Positions 14,673 to 25,219 of a DNA stretch of 64,000 nucleotides are shown here, one piece after another (the first letter of the stretch is position 1; every line of letters begins with the position of its first letter). The notes under the pieces are model-generated. The model ran no database searches. It saw nothing but the letters and a program-made list of their open reading frames with translations, and was not told the origin of the DNA. Position numbers and translations under genes: made by a program. The DNA comes from Ereboglobus luteus (GTDB lineage: Bacteria; Verrucomicrobiota; Verrucomicrobiia; Opitutales; Opitutaceae): the NCBI RefSeq assembly GCF_003096195.1, contig NZ_CP023004.1:3452501-3516500 (forward strand), given 5' to 3'.

Positions 14673-15365
14673 ATGGCGCAACACGTTGCGTTATTTAATG
14701 CCGCAATGAGTAGCTTCGATCCAAACAACCCATCCGATTCCGACGACGACGATGTTGGCGGCGTGGCTTGGAATGAGTTCGACTGGGAGCATTACTTGCG
14801 CGAACAGGACGACACGATTCATCGCTATATCGGCTTTTACGAGTTGCTGCTTCGCGATGAGAACCGGCTCGAAAAAGCAGCCGCGCACATGGGCTGGCGG
14901 CTCAGCTCAAACGAGGCGGATGATGACGATGACGACGACGAGGACGATGACCAGGGGCCCTACACTGTTCACAAAAATTACATTTACGTGGCGCTCAGGG
15001 CCATCCACCTGAAACTCACGCGTGAATGGGAGCGCATTGCCATGAATCCGGCGTCCGTGCCGCAACCGCTGGCCGTCGCGTTTTCAGGCGCGCTGCACCG
15101 TGGCGAATCGCACGCCGTGCTCGCCGTGCACGCGCTGGACTTCGGGGATTTCGCCATGGCGGTCAGCTTGTTCAAGCGTATGTTCGGCGAAATAAACAGG
15201 GCCATTGCCATCCTCGACGAAAAGGCGGCGAGGCATTCGACCGTGCTGGCCAAATATCGCACCGAGGCGTTGTGCATGCTTTTTGATCTGCGCGAGATTT
15301 CGCTTCGCATGATGGAGGACTGCCGCGGGGCCATAGAGTTGCCCGCCGAGGACGATTTTGATTGA
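14673..15365 (+). CDS. Hypothetical protein with an acidic Asp-rich insert
   Basis: 230 residues from ATG 14673; ATG 14706 (MSSFDPNNPSDSDDDD) is an alternative start. A soluble, helical protein with an aspartate-rich linker (EADDDDDDDEDDD, around 83-95) coded by a GATGACGAC-type repeat at about 14920-14952. The second half has ALHRGESHAVLAVHALDFGD, then FAMAVSLFKRMFGEINRAIA, and an amphipathic helix with MLFDLREISLRMM. No domain is recognised. It is the first gene to the right of the island and is GC-rich like the core genome. It is followed by gmhA on the same strand after 85 bp. Confidence 0.7.
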   Translation: MAQHVALFNAAMSSFDPNNPSDSDDDDVGGVAWNEFDWEHYLREQDDTIHRYIGFYELLLRDENRLEKAAAHMGWRLSSNEADDDDDDDEDDDQGPYTVHKNYIYVALRAIHLKLTREWERIAMNPASVPQPLAVAFSGALHRGESHAVLAVHALDFGDFAMAVSLFKRMFGEINRAIAILDEKAARHSTVLAKYRTEALCMLFDLREISLRMMEDCRGAIELPAEDDFD

Positions 15366-15450
15366 GCCTGTCCGGCTGCCTCGCACCACGCCGCATTTTT
15401 CTGCGCACTGAATTGCAAAAAACAATTTTCCCTTCAAAAAAATACCAACC

Positions 15451-16026
15451 ATGAGCACGACACCAACCAACCTTCTCGACAACTCAATCGCCGCAACCGC
15501 GCGTTGCATCGAATCGCTCAAGGAAATCCGCGCCGAAATCGACCGCGCTGCGGAACTGATCCTCAAGACCGTGCGTTCGGGCAACAAACTGCTCATTTGC
15601 GGCAACGGCGGCAGCGCGGCGGAGGCGCAGCATTTCTCAACGGAACTCGTCGGTCGTTATTTCAAGAACAGGCGCTCGCTCCCGTCCGTCGCGTTGAGCT
15701 CGGACGGTTCGCTGATCACGTGCATCGGCAACGATTACGGTTTTGACGCCGCGTTCTCGCGCCAAATCGAGGGGCTCGCGAAACCGGGCGATGTTGTGAT
15801 TGGGATCACCTCGAGCGGCAACTCCGCCAACATCCTCGCCGCCCTCGAAACGGCCAAAAAGCTCGGCCTCGAAAGCATCAGCTTCCTCGGCAGGGGCGGC
15901 GGCAAGGCCAGGGGAATGGCGACGGTCGACCTGATCATCCCCGGCGACTCGGGACGCTGCGCGCAGGAAGCGCACCTGTTTCTCGTCCATCATTTCTGCG
16001 ACCTGATCGACGCGGCGGTCGAGTAA
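15451..16026 (+). CDS. gmhA: D-sedoheptulose 7-phosphate isomerase
   Basis: 191 residues with one SIS domain. It converts sedoheptulose 7-phosphate to D-glycero-D-manno-heptose 7-phosphate, the first step towards ADP-heptose for lipopolysaccharide inner core. Seen are LLICGNGGSAAEAQHFSTEL (about 48-67), VALSSDGSLITCIGNDYGFD (about 80-99), GITSSGNSANILAAL and the C-terminal catalytic-region QEAHLFLVHHFCDLID. Length matches the family. It implies a Gram-negative outer membrane with heptose. The other heptose genes are not in the window. Confidence 0.9.
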   Translation: MSTTPTNLLDNSIAATARCIESLKEIRAEIDRAAELILKTVRSGNKLLICGNGGSAAEAQHFSTELVGRYFKNRRSLPSVALSSDGSLITCIGNDYGFDAAFSRQIEGLAKPGDVVIGITSSGNSANILAALETAKKLGLESISFLGRGGGKARGMATVDLIIPGDSGRCAQEAHLFLVHHFCDLIDAAVE

Positions 16027-16086
16027 CGCAGTCCAAAATTCTTCCGAGGGCGCGCGCCCTTCGATCCGCATTTCTGTTTATTCCGC

Positions 16087-17541
16087 ATGGCATACGATTG
16101 GCTTAAAGGAGTCGCTGATGAATATGACGTCATTGTTATCGGCAGCGGTTTGGGTGGCTTGACCGGGGCAAACGTCCTCGCGAAGGCCGGGCATCGCGTG
16201 CTCCTGCTCGAGCACCATTACCAATTCGGCGGGCTCGCCACCTGGTTCACGCGCAAGGGCGGGCACATCTTCGACATCTCGCTCCACGGCTTCCCGTCCG
16301 GCATGATCAAATCCTGCCGCCGCTACTGGACCAGGGAAATCGCCGACTCCATCGAGCAGCTCAAGGACGTGCGTTTCGTGAATCCGCAAATGGACGTGTG
16401 GACGACGTTCACCCGCGAGGACTACACGCGCGTGCTCGTCGAGCAGTTCAAGCTCCCGCGCGCCCAGATCGAGGCGTTCTACGACCACCTGCGCGCGATG
16501 AATTACTACGACAACAACACCGAGACGACCGGCCAGATGTTCGAGCGCTTCTTCCCCGGCCGCCCCGATGTGCACCGCCTTCTCATGGAGCCGATCTCCT
16601 ACGCCAACGGCTCCAACTTCGACGACCCCGCGATCACTTACGGCATCGTCTTTTCGAACTTCATGGGCGCGGGCGTGTTCACCTTCCGCGGCGGCTCCGA
16701 CGTGCTCATCGAAAAAATGTGCGCCGAGCTCCGCAAAAACGGAGTCGAGCTGCGCAAAAAAGTTCTCGTCGAAAAAATCCTCGTCGAGGAAAAAACCGGC
16801 GCGGACGGCGTGAAACGCAAAACCGCCTGCGGCATCGTCGCCTCCAGCGGACGCGTCATCCGCGCCAAGGCGGTCCTCTCCAACGCCAACATCCACAACA
16901 CCATCTTCAAGCTCGCGGGCGCGGAAAACTTCCCCGCCGATTTTGTCGGGCAGGCCCGCGCCGTGCGCATCAACACGAGCTCGTGCCAGGTGTATCTCGG
17001 CATTCGCAAGGGCGAAACGATTCCGCGCATCGGCGACCTTATCTTCACGTCCGACTCACCCGAATACGACAGCGCCGCGCTCACCGACCTGCGCACGACC
17101 AGCCGCACCTTTTCCGTCTATTACCCTGAAACGCGCCCCCTCGCGCCCGAGCCGCGCTACACCGTCGTCGCTTCGCTCAACGGCCGCTACCCCGACTGGG
17201 AGAAAATGGACGACGCCACTTACGAGGAAAATAAAACGCGCCTCATCGACGAGGCCGTCACCGCGCTCGAACGCTTCATCCCCGGCGTGCGCGAAAAGAT
17301 CGACTGGACCGAGGCTGCCACGCCGCGCACGGTCGAGCGTTACACGCGGCATTACCAAGGCGCGTCGTTCGGCACGAAATTCGAGGGGCTGCCCGTGTCG
17401 ATGCATCTCAGCGAAAAACTCCCCGGCCTTTTTCACGCCGGCAGCGTTGGCATCATCATGTCCGGCTGGCTCGGCACGATCAACTACGGCGTGATCACCG
17501 CCAACAAAATCGACAGCTACCTGCACGGGTTGAAAAAATAG
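16087..17541 (+). CDS. FAD-dependent oxidoreductase of the phytoene desaturase/CrtISO-like family
   Basis: 484 residues. The N-terminal dinucleotide-binding motif is [20 protein letters not shown] (about 14-33), followed by [16 protein letters not shown] with the conserved GG-x-x-T region. The C-terminus has [20 protein letters not shown], continuing GVITANKI, the second FAD-binding stretch of the NAD(P)/FAD amine-oxidase superfamily. The closest families act on carotenoids or retinol (CrtI, CrtISO, retinol saturase). No other carotenoid gene is nearby, so the substrate is open. It follows gmhA by 60 bp on the same strand. Confidence 0.78.
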   Translation: MAYDWLKGVADEYDVIVIGSGLGGLTGANVLAKAGHRVLLLEHHYQFGGLATWFTRKGGHIFDISLHGFPSGMIKSCRRYWTREIADSIEQLKDVRFVNPQMDVWTTFTREDYTRVLVEQFKLPRAQIEAFYDHLRAMNYYDNNTETTGQMFERFFPGRPDVHRLLMEPISYANGSNFDDPAITYGIVFSNFMGAGVFTFRGGSDVLIEKMCAELRKNGVELRKKVLVEKILVEEKTGADGVKRKTACGIVASSGRVIRAKAVLSNANIHNTIFKLAGAENFPADFVGQARAVRINTSSCQVYLGIRKGETIPRIGDLIFTSDSPEYDSAALTDLRTTSRTFSVYYPETRPLAPEPRYTVVASLNGRYPDWEKMDDATYEENKTRLIDEAVTALERFIPGVREKIDWTEAATPRTVERYTRHYQGASFGTKFEGLPVSMHLSEKLPGLFHAGSVGIIMSGWLGTINYGVITANKIDSYLHGLKK

Positions 17542-17763
17542 GCGCGCCAAACAATCCGCGATTGCCGGTTCGATGATTGCGCATCCGCGCATTGATCAAA
17601 GCCGGGGCGGGGGATGGCGGGCGCATTCGGAAAACAAAAAAATATTTTTTCATAATTTTGACAACAGCGTGATTGCGCGGGGGTTGCGCGGCGCGGCACG
17701 ATGCCGTTTTGATGCGCCGACGAAAACCGCCGCTTGACACGAAAACCGGAAATTGCAACGTGC

Positions 17764-17786
17764 GTTTCAAACAACTGTTTCAAATG
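17764..17786. promoter_or_regulatory. Candidate operator: repeated GTTTCAAA motif at the tetR start
   Basis: GTTTCAAA occurs at 17764-17771 and again at 17777-17784, the second copy touching the ATG of the TetR gene. A related GTTTCAAAC plus GTTT arrangement lies at 18465-18480, ahead of the efflux genes. Sharing of a motif between a TetR start and its target operon is typical of autoregulated efflux control. Motif recognition by eye only. Confidence 0.35.
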
Positions 17787-18454
17787 ACTGATAGAAATAA
17801 ATCCCAGACCGCCGAGACAGAGCGCGACACCAAGTCGCGCATCCTCGACGTCGCCGAGCGCATGATCGCGGGGCGGGGGTTCAGCAGGTTTCCATACGCG
17901 AGATCACCCAGGAGGCGGGGGTCAATCTCGCCGCGATCAATTACCACTTCGGCTCCAAGGAGCGGCTCATCGCCGAGGTGCTCGCGCACCGGATCACCGC
18001 TCTCAACGAGGAGCGCATGGCGCTGCTCAAGGTCCTCGAGGACTCCTCGGGCGGCCGCGCGCCGACAGTCGAGGCGATTTTGGAGGCGGCGATCAGGCCG
18101 TTGCTGCACACGGACCAGGACGAGCGCAACAAATACGCGCACACCGCCAAGATGATCAGCCGCTTTTTTCTCGATCCCGATGACGAGATCACGGCGTTCC
18201 TGACTCCGTTCATCCTGCCGTTCAAGGAACGCATCCTGAAAATGCTCGCCCACGCGCTGCCCGACCTGAACAAGGATGAGCTGGAGTGGCGCACCACCCA
18301 GGTGTTCGCCATTCTGCACCACCACATGCTTTTCGCCGACCTGCGCTGCCACAAGCTCGGCAAAAACCTCAGCGTGAAAAAGGAGCTGCGCCGGCTGCTG
18401 GCGTTTTGCTCGGCGGGCATGAGGGCGTCGCTGGACGGAGCGTGCGCGCATTAG
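17784..18454 (+). pseudogene. TetR-family regulator of the adjacent efflux operon, frameshifted as read
   Basis: From ATG 17784 the frame reads MTDRNKSQTAETERDTKSRI, then LDVAERMIAGRG, and then goes out of register at 17875-17881 (a G5 run followed by TT). With one base added it continues QQVSIREITQEAGVNLAAIN, then YHFGSKERLIAEVL, the standard TetR DNA-binding domain, and runs to the stop at 18452-18454 with a ligand-binding domain of the AcrR/CerR kind (DERNKYAHTAKMISRFFLD). Total about 223 residues, the normal length. It lies 138 bp upstream of the adaptor gene on the same strand, so it is the likely local repressor. If the lesion is real, the pump would be derepressed. Confidence 0.78.
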
Positions 18455-18464
18455 GCGTCCGCAT

Positions 18465-18480
18465 GTTTCAAACGCCGTTT
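18465..18480. promoter_or_regulatory. Candidate operator ahead of the RND efflux operon
   Basis: GTTTCAAAC, three bases, GTTT, lying 10 bp after the TetR stop and about 110 bp before the adaptor start. It repeats the pattern at 17764-17780 (GTTTCAAAC, four bases, GTTT). Confidence 0.3.
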
Positions 18481-18592
18481 ATGCGCCAAGCCCGACCGTC
18501 CGGCATCCCCGTCGACCATCCATGTTTTTTTTACTGCGAAACGGAACATCTCACATCAAAAAACGAACAAACATCCATTTTTTAATCCTACA

Positions 18593-19816
18593 ATGAAGCC
18601 TAGCAAAAACTCCCGAGACGGCCGTTCCGTTTCCCGTGTTATTCTCCCGCTCCTCGCGGTATTCGTCGCCACGGCATTCGCCGCGGGTTGCTCAAAGAAA
18701 GCCCAGCAGGGCGGACGTCAAATGGCCGCCTTGGAAGTCGGTGTTTACACAGTCAAGGCGGAGCCGGTCACGCTCACGCGCAAACTGCCCGGACGCACGT
18801 CCCCCTATCGGGTCGCCGAGGTGCGCGCCCGCGTCAACGGCATCGTGCAGAAGCGCCTCTTCAAGGAAGGCACCGAGGTCAAGGAGGGCCAGCAGCTCTA
18901 CCAGATCGACGACGCGCCCTACGTGGCCACGCTCGAAAGCGCCAAGGCGACCCTCGCCCGCGCGCAGGCCAGCCTCGTTTCCTCGCAGGCGATGGCCGAT
19001 CGCTACTCGGAACTGATCAAGACCAACTCGGTCAGCAAGCAGGATTACGACAACGTCGTCGCGCAAGCGAAGGCCGCCGTCGCCGACGTCAAGGCCGCCG
19101 AGGCCGCGGTGACAAACGCCGAGATCAATCTTTCCTACACGAAAGTGTATTCGCCGATCACCGGCCGCATCGGAAAATCCGAGGTCACCGAGGGCGCTTA
19201 TGTGCAGGCGGCCACGGCCACGCTTCTGGCAACCGTGCAGCAGCTCGACCCGATCTATGTGGACATCACGCAGCCGGCGGGGCAGGCGCTCCAGCTCGAG
19301 GAGTATCGCGAGTCGGGTCTGCTTCAGTCGCCAAAGGAAGGTTTCAACAAGGCGGTGCTCCACATGTTCACCGGGAAAAAATACGACAAGGACGGCACGA
19401 TCCAGTTCTCCGACATTTCCGTGAATCCCTCGACGTCGTCGATCCTGTTGCGCGCCGAGTTTCCCAATTCATACAAGGGCGGCGTGCCCGAGCTGCTGCC
19501 GGGTTTGTTTGTCCACGTTGAAATCGTCGAGGGCGTCGCGCCCCAGGCGATTCTCGTTCCCCAGCAGGGCGTCTCGCGCAACACCAAGGGACAGCCCATC
19601 GCCTACGTCGTCACCAAGGGCAAGGACGGCGGCGACACCGTCGAGCTGCGCGTGCTCAAGGCCGACCGCACCATCGGCGCCAAGTGGCTCATCACCGATG
19701 GCATCAAGGCCGGCGAGCAAGTCGTCGTCGAGGGTCTCCAATACATCCGCCAGCCCGGCATCCCGGTCAAGCCCGTGCCCGCCGGCCAGTCGCCCGGCGC
19801 CATGCCCATCGAATAA
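18593..19816 (+). CDS. RND efflux periplasmic adaptor (membrane fusion protein)
   Basis: 407 residues. A signal peptide ends in a lipobox (FAAGC, Cys about 33), so the mature protein is a lipoprotein anchored to the inner membrane. Then follow the barrel-sandwich (biotinyl-lipoyl-like) part VRARVNGIVQKRLFKEGTEV, an alpha hairpin (ATLARAQASLVSSQAMADRY, then KQDYDNVVAQAKAAV), the returning lipoyl half LSYTKVYSPITGRIGKSEV, and a beta-barrel domain with LLPGLFVHVEIVEGV. This is the AcrA/MexA layout. It links the pump at 19878 to the channel at 23218, all on one strand. Confidence 0.92.
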   Translation: MKPSKNSRDGRSVSRVILPLLAVFVATAFAAGCSKKAQQGGRQMAALEVGVYTVKAEPVTLTRKLPGRTSPYRVAEVRARVNGIVQKRLFKEGTEVKEGQQLYQIDDAPYVATLESAKATLARAQASLVSSQAMADRYSELIKTNSVSKQDYDNVVAQAKAAVADVKAAEAAVTNAEINLSYTKVYSPITGRIGKSEVTEGAYVQAATATLLATVQQLDPIYVDITQPAGQALQLEEYRESGLLQSPKEGFNKAVLHMFTGKKYDKDGTIQFSDISVNPSTSSILLRAEFPNSYKGGVPELLPGLFVHVEIVEGVAPQAILVPQQGVSRNTKGQPIAYVVTKGKDGGDTVELRVLKADRTIGAKWLITDGIKAGEQVVVEGLQYIRQPGIPVKPVPAGQSPGAMPIE

Positions 19817-19877
19817 TCACAGCGACCGCGCCGCAATACTCACACCGTTTTTCTAAACCTCCGAGGAGGATTCTCTC

Positions 19878-22800
19878 ATGGCCAAATTTTTTATCGACCG
19901 CCCCGTGTTCGCATGGGTTATCGCTATCTTCATGATGCTGGCGGGCCTGTTGTCCATCAACACGCTTTCCGTCTCGCAATATCCCGACGTCTCGCCGCCC
20001 GCGATTTCGATCAGCGCGATGTATCCCGGCGCCTCCGCAAAAACCGTGCAGGACAGCGTCGCCCAGATCATCGAGCAACAGATGACGGGCATCGACAACA
20101 TGCGCTACATGGAATCGACGAGCAACAGCGACGGCTCGCTCTCGATGACCATCACCTTCGAGGTCGGCACCGACCCCGACATCGCGCAAATGCAGGTGCA
20201 AAACAAGATGCAACTCGCCCTCCCGCTCCTGCCCGACGAAGTGCAGGACCAGGGCGTGACCGTGCAAAAAGCCACGCGCAACTTCCTCATGATGGTGTCC
20301 TTCTACTCGACGGACAACTCCATGTCGGACTCCGACATCGCCGACTATGTCGAGACACAGGTGCGCGACCCTCTCAGCCGCGTGGCCGGCGTCGGTGACG
20401 TGCAGTTCTTCGGCGCCAAGTATGCCATGCGCATCTGGGTCAACCCGCACGCCCTCACCAACTACAACATGAGCATATCCGAGGTGCTCGCCGCCATCTC
20501 GGCGCAAAACGCCCAGGTCTCCGTCGGCGAGCTCAGCGGCACGCCCTCGCCCAAGGGCCAGCGCCTCACCGCCACCATCACCGCGCAGACCTACCTCACC
20601 ACCGCCGAGGAATTTGAAAACATCATGGTGCGCGTCAACCCCGACGGCTCGCAAGTGCTCCTCAAGGACGTCGCCCGCATCGAGAAGGACAAGCAGAGCT
20701 ACTACTTCGAGGCGCGCTACAAGGGCCAGCCCTCCGCCGGTTGCGGCATCAAACTCGCCTCCGGCGCCAACGCGCTCGCCACCTCCGATCGCATCCACGC
20801 CGAGGTCGAAAACCTTTCCAAGTTTTTCCCGCCCAGCCTCGCCGCCATCTACCCGATGGACACCGCGCCCTTCGTGCGCATCTCGATCGAGGAGGTCGTC
20901 AAGACCCTCATCGAGGCGATCGTGCTCGTGTTCCTCGTCATGTTCCTCTTCCTGCAAAACATCCGCGCCACGATCATCCCCACGATCGCCGTGCCCGTGG
21001 TGTTGCTCGGCACGTTCGCCGTGCTCGGAGTCTTCGGGTTCACCATCAACACGCTCACCATGTTCGGCCTCGTGCTCGCCATCGGCCTGCTGGTTGACGA
21101 CGCCATCGTCGTCGTCGAAAACGTCGAGCGCGTCATGTCCGAGGAAGGATTGTCGCCGAAGGAGGCGACGAAAAAATCAATGGGCCAGATCACCGGCGCG
21201 CTCGTCGGCATCGCCATGGTGCTCGCCGCGGTGTTCACCCCGATGGCGTTCTTCGGCGGATCGACCGGCGTCATTTACCGGCAGTTCTCGATCACCATCG
21301 CCTCGGCCATGATCCTCTCGGTGGTCATCGCCATCGTGCTCACGCCCGCCCTCTGCGCCACCATGCTCAAGCCCGTCAAGACCGGCGCCCATGGCGAAAA
21401 GAAGCGCGGCTTCTTCGGCTGGTTCAACAAGGTCTTCGAGCGCGGCACCAACGGTTACGAGCGCAGCGTCGCGGGCATCGTCAAGCGCCCCCTGCGCATC
21501 ATGCTCATCTACGTCGGCATCACCGTCGCCATGGGCCTCATCTTCGTGCGCCTCCCGAAATCATTCCTTCCCTCGGAGGACCAGGGCTACGCCGTCATGC
21601 AGGCCATCCTGCCCCCCGGCTCCACCCAGGAGCAGACCGTCAACGTGCTCAAGGAGGTGGAACGCTACTTCCTTGAGGAGGAAAAGGACGCCGTCGAAAC
21701 CATCTTCACCATTTGCGGATTCAGCTTCGGCGGCCGCGGCCAGAACGCCTCCCTCGGCTTCATCAAACTGTATGACTGGGACGAGCGCATAGATAGCAGC
21801 TTCTCCGCCAAGGTGCGCAAACTGTTCGGCATAAAGAGCGACAAAAAAGACAACAGCGTCGACGCCGTCGTCGGCCGCGCCATGGCGCACTTCAGCAAGA
21901 TCAAAGTCGCGCTCACCTTCGCCTTCACGCCCCCCGCCATCGCCGAGCTCGGCGTTGCCGGCGGCTTCGAAATGCGACTCCTCGACCGCGAGGGCATGGG
22001 GCACGACGCGCTCACCGCCGCGCGCCAGCAACTCATCTATTCCGCGAACATGGATCCCGCCTACAACCAGAATCTGGCCGCGGTGCGCCTCAACGGCATG
22101 GACGACACCCCGCAATTCCACCTCAACATTGACCTCGAAAAAGTCAGCGCCCTCGGCCTCTCCATCGCCGAGGTGAACCAGACCCTCTCCATCGGCTGGG
22201 CCTCGCGCTACATCGGCGACTTTATCGACCGCGGACGCGTCAAGAAAATCTACATCCAGGGCGACGCCCCATACCGCATGATGCCCGAGGACATCGGCCT
22301 CTGGTATGCGCGCAACAACAAGGGTGAAATGGTGCCCTTCTCGGACTTCACCACCACCCACTGGGAATACGGCTCCACCGCGCTCGACCGCTTCAACGGC
22401 TTTCCCTCCGTCACCATCCAGGGCAGCGAATTCCCCGGCAAAAGCACCGGCCTCGCCATGGACACCATGGAGCAAATCGTAAGCGAAAAACTCCCCGCCG
22501 GCGTCAGCGTCGCCTGGAGCGGACTCTCCTACGAGGAAAAGCAGTCCGGCGCGCAAGCCGGCCCGCTCTACGCCATCTCGCTCATCGTCGTGTTCCTCTG
22601 TCTTGCCGCGCTCTATGAAAGCTGGACGGTGCCCATCTCCGTCATCCTCGTCGTGCCGCTCGGCCTCATCGGCGCCGTGCTCGCCGTATGGTCGCGCAAC
22701 ATGACCAACGACGTTTATTTCCAAGTCGGCATGATCACCACCGTCGGTCTCTCTTGTAAGAACGCGATTCTGATCGTCGAATTTGCGAAGGACGCCTTTG

Positions 22801-23075
22801 ACGAGGGCATGGGGCTGCTCGAAGCCACCGTGCACGCCGCCAAGCTCCGCTTGCGCCCGATTCTGATGACCTCGCTCGCCTTCGGCTGCGGCGTCGTCCC
22901 GCTCGCCATCTCCACCGGCGCGGGCGCCGGCTCGCAAAACGCCATCGGCACCAGCGTGCTCGGCGGTGTTGTCACCGGCACCATCCTCGCGCTCTTCTTC
23001 GTTCCGGTGCTCTTCGTCGTCGTCACGAAACTCTTCCGCAGCAAGCCGAACAAGATCGAAAAAGCGAACTCCTGA
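19878..23075 (+). CDS. RND multidrug efflux pump, HAE1 family (AcrB-like)
   Basis: 1065 residues, the family's usual length. The start [20 protein letters not shown] and the proton-relay segment [18 protein letters not shown] in TM4 (two Asp) are diagnostic, as are the porter-domain phrases [20 protein letters not shown] and [12 protein letters not shown]. Twelve membrane segments in two sets of six surround two large periplasmic loops. [21 protein letters not shown] stretch and the Lys of [16 protein letters not shown] mark TM10. It exports hydrophobic drugs, detergents or similar compounds using the proton gradient. Substrates cannot be predicted. There are 61 bp between it and the adaptor gene. 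Confidence 0.95.
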   Translation: MAKFFIDRPVFAWVIAIFMMLAGLLSINTLSVSQYPDVSPPAISISAMYPGASAKTVQDSVAQIIEQQMTGIDNMRYMESTSNSDGSLSMTITFEVGTDPDIAQMQVQNKMQLALPLLPDEVQDQGVTVQKATRNFLMMVSFYSTDNSMSDSDIADYVETQVRDPLSRVAGVGDVQFFGAKYAMRIWVNPHALTNYNMSISEVLAAISAQNAQVSVGELSGTPSPKGQRLTATITAQTYLTTAEEFENIMVRVNPDGSQVLLKDVARIEKDKQSYYFEARYKGQPSAGCGIKLASGANALATSDRIHAEVENLSKFFPPSLAAIYPMDTAPFVRISIEEVVKTLIEAIVLVFLVMFLFLQNIRATIIPTIAVPVVLLGTFAVLGVFGFTINTLTMFGLVLAIGLLVDDAIVVVENVERVMSEEGLSPKEATKKSMGQITGALVGIAMVLAAVFTPMAFFGGSTGVIYRQFSITIASAMILSVVIAIVLTPALCATMLKPVKTGAHGEKKRGFFGWFNKVFERGTNGYERSVAGIVKRPLRIMLIYVGITVAMGLIFVRLPKSFLPSEDQGYAVMQAILPPGSTQEQTVNVLKEVERYFLEEEKDAVETIFTICGFSFGGRGQNASLGFIKLYDWDERIDSSFSAKVRKLFGIKSDKKDNSVDAVVGRAMAHFSKIKVALTFAFTPPAIAELGVAGGFEMRLLDREGMGHDALTAARQQLIYSANMDPAYNQNLAAVRLNGMDDTPQFHLNIDLEKVSALGLSIAEVNQTLSIGWASRYIGDFIDRGRVKKIYIQGDAPYRMMPEDIGLWYARNNKGEMVPFSDFTTTHWEYGSTALDRFNGFPSVTIQGSEFPGKSTGLAMDTMEQIVSEKLPAGVSVAWSGLSYEEKQSGAQAGPLYAISLIVVFLCLAALYESWTVPISVILVVPLGLIGAVLAVWSRNMTNDVYFQVGMITTVGLSCKNAILIVEFAKDAFDEGMGLLEATVHAAKLRLRPILMTSLAFGCGVVPLAISTGAGAGSQNAIGTSVLGGVVTGTILALFFVPVLFVVVTKLFRSKPNKIEKANS

Positions 23076-23091
23076 CCAAACAAACAATGAA

Positions 23092-23180
23092 TTAACCACG
23101 GAGCACACGGCGAACGCGGAGAAACATGAACATATAAAACAATGTCCTCCTCCGTGCTCCCCAGTGAACTCCGTGGTTAA
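23092..23180. repeat. Palindromic intergenic repeat, TTAACCACGGAG type
   Basis: Perfect 12-bp outer arms TTAACCACGGAG (23092-23103) and CTCCGTGGTTAA (23169-23180). The next bases also pair in part (GGAGCAC against GTGCTCC). It lies between the pump and outer-membrane channel genes of one operon. It resembles repeats at 41897-41998 in design. Confidence 0.8.
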
Positions 23181-23217
23181 AAAATAAACCAATTTTAGAA
23201 TTTTTCCAAAACGCTCA

Positions 23218-24624
23218 ATGAAGACGAAAACTTTAACCCTTGGCGCCATCGCGCTCGTGCTCCTCGCCGGCTGCACCATGGCGCCGAAATACGAGCAGCC
23301 GTCCCTGCCCGTCGAGACCGCCTACGCCGGCGCGACCGACGAGCCCGCCGCGGTGAAGGACATCGCGTGGCAGGATTTCTTCGGCGATCCGCGCCTGCAA
23401 TCAATCATCAAGCTCACGCTCGAAAACAACCGCGACCTGCGCGTCGCCGCGCTCCGCGTCGAGCAGGCTGCCGCGCAATACCGCATCGAACGCGCCGCGC
23501 TCCTGCCCACCGTCGCCGGCTCGGGCGGCTACACCCGCTCGCGCACACCCGCGGAGTTTTCCATGAGCAGGCAGCCCTCGACGGGCAACCAGTTCACCGT
23601 CGGCGTAGGCATCGCGTCCTACGAACTCGATTTCTTCGGACGCGTTCGCAGCCTCAAGGACGCCGCGCTCGAAACCTACCTCGCCACCGAGGAGGCGCGC
23701 CGCAGCTCCGAGATCACGCTCATCGCCGGCGTGGCCTCGCAATACCTCGCCGAGCGAGCGCTCGACGAGCAGCTCGTCATCGCGGAGGACACGCTCAAAA
23801 CTGTCGAGGACTCTTACGACCTCATCAAAAAAATGTATGACGGCGAAGTGGTTTCGGAGCTCGACCTGAAGACCGCCGAGACGCAAGTCCACAGCACGCG
23901 CGCCAGCGTGGCCGACATCAAGCGCCAGCTCGCGCAAGCCCGCAACGCGCTCGTGCTCCTCGTCGGCGCGCCGCTTCCCGCCGACCTCCCCGCGCCGCTC
24001 CCGCTCGGACGGCAGGGCATCATCGCCGAGCTTCCCGCCGGCGTGCCCTCCGACCTGCTCACGCGCCGCCCCGACATCCTCCAGGCCGAGCACACGCTCC
24101 GCAGCGCCAACGCCAGCATCGGCGCCGCGCGCGCCGCGTTCTTCCCGTCGATCTCGCTCACCGGCAACGGTGGCTTCGGCAGCGTCGAACTCGACAACCT
24201 CTTCAAAAGCGACTCCTTCATGTGGAGCTTCGCGCCGAGCATAAACGTGCCCATCTTCACCGGCGGAAGGCTCAAGGCCAACCTCGCCGTCACCGAGGCC
24301 AACCAGAAAATCATGCTCGCGCAGTATGAGAAAACGATCCAGACGGCCTTCAAGGAAGTGTCCGACGCGCTCGTGGCGCGCACGACCTACGTCGATCAAA
24401 TTAAGGCGCAGGAATTGCGCGTCGCCTCGGAGCAACGCCGCTACGACCTTTCCGACACCCGCTACAAGCAGGGCGTCGACAGCTACCTCACGGTGCTGAC
24501 CGCGCAGCAAGGCCTCTTCTCCGCGCAGCAAGGCCTCGTGCAGGCCCGCCTCGCGCAACTGGCCAACTACGTCACGCTCTACAAGTCACTCGGCGGAGGC
24601 TGGGTCCAGCAACAGCAACAATAA
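23218..24624 (+). CDS. Outer-membrane efflux channel (NodT/TolC-like lipoprotein)
   Basis: 468 residues. Lipoprotein signal peptide with LVLLAGC (Cys about 19). Two outer-membrane efflux repeats follow, each with long helices: first around 60-240 (LENNRDLRVAALRVEQAAAQ, then YLATEEARRSSEITLIAGVA), second around 265-455 (LTRRPDILQAEHTLRSANAS, then KTIQTAFKEVSDALVARTTY). The motif ADLPAPLPLGRQG and the RRPDI sequence are typical of the NodT family. It completes the tripartite pump with the two preceding genes, separated from them by a palindromic repeat. Confidence 0.93.
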   Translation: MKTKTLTLGAIALVLLAGCTMAPKYEQPSLPVETAYAGATDEPAAVKDIAWQDFFGDPRLQSIIKLTLENNRDLRVAALRVEQAAAQYRIERAALLPTVAGSGGYTRSRTPAEFSMSRQPSTGNQFTVGVGIASYELDFFGRVRSLKDAALETYLATEEARRSSEITLIAGVASQYLAERALDEQLVIAEDTLKTVEDSYDLIKKMYDGEVVSELDLKTAETQVHSTRASVADIKRQLAQARNALVLLVGAPLPADLPAPLPLGRQGIIAELPAGVPSDLLTRRPDILQAEHTLRSANASIGAARAAFFPSISLTGNGGFGSVELDNLFKSDSFMWSFAPSINVPIFTGGRLKANLAVTEANQKIMLAQYEKTIQTAFKEVSDALVARTTYVDQIKAQELRVASEQRRYDLSDTRYKQGVDSYLTVLTAQQGLFSAQQGLVQARLAQLANYVTLYKSLGGGWVQQQQQ

Positions 24625-24743
24625 CAATTAACAATTTTTTGAGTTTTCGTTTTCGGATTCGGGGCATATAAAACGCTTGCGGAAATCCCACGGCGCGGAA
24701 GCGCCCAATCGAAAATCCAAAATCGAAAATCGAAAATTCCCAC

Positions 24744-25184
24744 ATGAGCACATATCTACAAAACACATTGCGAATGCTGCGCGAGTGCCAGTCACGCTCC
24801 GCGCGCGAGCAGCAGATCCTTTCGGGCCGCGATTGGTTGTTCGCCACCGCCCTTGTGCAGTTTATCTCGGCGCTGTTTCCCATTTACCGGTGCGTCAACT
24901 ACGCCATGGCCATAACGGACATCAATCCGGCCATAGAAAAAGACCTCGGCATGGCCATCGGAATGGTTGTCGTCGGCACCGTGCTCGCGATCCTGTGGGT
25001 GTGGGGCAAATACGCGCCGTTCCGCGCCTCCGTTTCCGCGTTTGTGTTTTATGTGACCCTCCAGGTGCTCATCGGAATCTTTTATCCGCTGCACATGTTC
25101 GACGGCATCGTGCCGAAGGTCCTCATCATGCTCGGCCTGATAATCGCCGTGCGCACGGGCTACCGCCGCCGCCACTCGGGTTGA
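24744..25184 (+). CDS. Small multi-pass membrane protein, unknown
   Basis: 146 residues with four predicted membrane segments (about 30-48, 68-88, 95-115 and 120-138), for example DLGMAIGMVVVGTVLAILWV and VFYVTLQVLIGIFY. The N-terminus is charged and helical (LRMLRECQSRSAREQQI). The C-terminus ends in TGYRRRHSG. No family is recognised. It is preceded by short AATCGAAAAT-type repeats at 24712-24741 and followed after 35 bp by another membrane protein gene on the same strand, so the two may be co-expressed. Confidence 0.65.
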   Translation: MSTYLQNTLRMLRECQSRSAREQQILSGRDWLFATALVQFISALFPIYRCVNYAMAITDINPAIEKDLGMAIGMVVVGTVLAILWVWGKYAPFRASVSAFVFYVTLQVLIGIFYPLHMFDGIVPKVLIMLGLIIAVRTGYRRRHSG

Positions 25185-25219
25185 GCAAGGAAGCGCGAAA
25201 CACAAACACCGAAACCGAC

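Noticed and set aside
21561-23279. A 572-codon minus-strand frame opposite the RND pump
   Set aside because: Shadow of a well-supported pump gene. It also runs through the palindromic repeat.
24712-24741. AATCGAAAAT-type near-repeats as a CRISPR-like array
   Set aside because: Units are about 10 bases, without spacers or constant repeat length. They are simple low-complexity intergenic DNA, like the GTGAAAGATGAAGG stretch near 6530 and the GCGAGTGGCGGGTGGCGAG stretch near 60840.
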